This document shows positions 5,224 to 5,983 of a stretch of 5,983 nt of DNA, in pieces. Origin of the DNA: an uncultured Propionibacteriaceae bacterium. Lineage in GTDB: Bacteria; Actinomycetota; Actinomycetes; Propionibacteriales; Propionibacteriaceae. Numbering within the stretch: position 1 is the first letter of the stretch; each line of letters begins with the position of its first letter. The position numbers and the translations under genes are program-made. The stretch covers positions 1 to 5,983 of the forward strand of contig CAMQXE010000085.1 in the NCBI GenBank assembly GCA_947038745.1. The letters are read 5' to 3'. A model generated the notes under the pieces. That model did not search any database, was not told the origin of the DNA, and saw only the letters and a program-made list of their open reading frames with translations.

Positions 5224-5983
5224 TGCAACATCGAGAGTGCCCAGCTCACGGAGTAGATGGACAAGCCGACCAGACAGCCAACTGCAGTGCCATTAATCCG
5301 AATCCACTGGAGATCGGGGCCAACAAAGAGTTCAATTCGTTCGGATGCTTGTTCAGGGTCCCAGCGGTCTACCTGGGTCGAGATAATGCTGACAAGTTGC
5401 GTGCCGTACTGGTTCGTGACGTAGGCGGCAGCATTCTCAACGGCGTTATTAACCTTTGCATGGAACTCAGGGTCAGCTTCAATGTGAACTGCTATGTCGC
5501 GTAGCCAACGGTCACAGGCAAGCCAGAGTGCAGAATCATGATCAACCAAAGCTGAATCGATGCTGGCGCGAGCGCTTTGCCAGATATCTGCGACCGTAAC
5601 GCCAAGCTGCGGGTTACTCAGAATTGAGGCCTTGAGCTGATCGGCATGCGCCTGCGTCGCAGTATTGGTTTTCAGGTTGATAGCTAGCTTCATCAGCCAG
5701 GAATCTAGCGCTTTACGGACTTGATGACGCGGCTGATCGCGAACGTCGCGAGCCCAAGACAAGGCATGCTGATAAGCCCAATCATGGAATCTACGATCGG
5801 CCCAGCGGGGAGCCCAACTGGGTATCCGCTCAGACACGATAGCTCGGAATTGTTCTGGATTACGGCTGAGCCATTCGTGGAGTTCTCGGGTGAGTAAATC
5901 AATCAGCCCACGGTGGGCATCATCTTTGACAATCCCAGCAAGGAAAGATCCCACCAGCGGCGCACACTGCTTTTGTCCCAGCT
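5220..5983 (-). CDS. DUF445 family membrane protein, C-terminal part (runs off right edge)
   Basis: 253 complete codons read from the right edge to the TAG at 5222-5220, and the frame stays open at the edge (LGQKQCAPLV upstream of GSFLAGIV). The GTG at 5954 is therefore an internal Val codon, not a start. The sequence is helix-rich and mostly soluble: a segment of the type PLVGSFLAGIVKDDAHRGLIDLL, then IVSERIPSWAPRWADRRFHDWAY, and near the end the conserved block IELFVGPDLQWIRINGTAVGCLVGLSIYSVSW. The last 22 residues form a membrane segment. This matches DUF445 (relatives of E. coli YjiN), usually about 400 residues with membrane helices at each end; the N-terminal half lies outside the window. 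The biochemical function of the family is unknown. It is convergent with the SDR gene and shares 4 bp with it, leaving no room for a terminator between them. Confidence 0.9.
   Translation of the reverse strand, partial: LGQKQCAPLVGSFLAGIVKDDAHRGLIDLLTRELHEWLSRNPEQFRAIVSERIPSWAPRWADRRFHDWAYQHALSWARDVRDQPRHQVRKALDSWLMKLAINLKTNTATQAHADQLKASILSNPQLGVTVADIWQSARASIDSALVDHDSALWLACDRWLRDIAVHIEADPEFHAKVNNAVENAAAYVTNQYGTQLVSIISTQVDRWDPEQASERIELFVGPDLQWIRINGTAVGCLVGLSIYSVSWALSMLH

Noticed and set aside
5952..5954. GTG as the start of the DUF445 gene
   Set aside because: The frame is open to the right edge and the upstream residues continue the family pattern, so this is an internal Val in a truncated gene.

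Overview
The window reads as ordinary chromosomal DNA from a Gram-positive actinobacterium of middling GC content. The best guess is an Actinomycetaceae-type organism (Arcanobacterium/Trueperella/Actinomyces relatives), because every protein matches actinobacterial versions of its family: an MDLTPYV-type small protein, a KNGW-type membrane-anchored serine hydrolase, an SDR with an SNGLRP active site, and a DUF445 protein. The genus is inferred from memory of family sequences, not from a search. No insertion sequence, phage gene, CRISPR array, tRNA or rRNA was seen.

Layout. Bases 1-306 (minus) hold the N-terminal 102 codons of a HicB-like/ribbon-helix-helix-type small protein that runs off the left edge. 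Bases 307-372 are a divergent promoter region with a striking array of four TGACAC(C/T)A boxes phased at 11, 11 and 22 bp. Bases 373-2433 (plus) encode an M3 zinc peptidase of the Dcp type, followed by a 12-bp perfect hairpin (2454-2494). Bases 2566-3582 (plus) encode a membrane-anchored, penicillin-recognising-type serine hydrolase. It meets tail to tail, with an 11-bp overlap, a PP2C-type Ser/Thr phosphatase (3572-4381, minus). A 71-bp divergent region separates the phosphatase from a short-chain dehydrogenase-like gene (4453-5223, plus). That gene overlaps by 4 bp the 3' end of a DUF445 membrane-protein gene (5220-5983, minus), which runs off the right edge.

How the genes relate. The genes alternate in strand, and no two adjacent genes look like one tight operon, so they are probably independent units: cytosolic peptide turnover (Dcp), a cell-surface serine hydrolase, reversal of Ser/Thr phosphorylation (PP2C), an SDR of unknown substrate, and a DUF445 envelope protein. 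I found no convincing new multi-gene system. The points most worth following are the phased operator array between the HicB-like gene and dcp, the SDR that has lost the Tyr and Lys of its catalytic motif, the low-complexity insertion beside the active site of the serine hydrolase, and two convergent pairs whose coding regions overlap.
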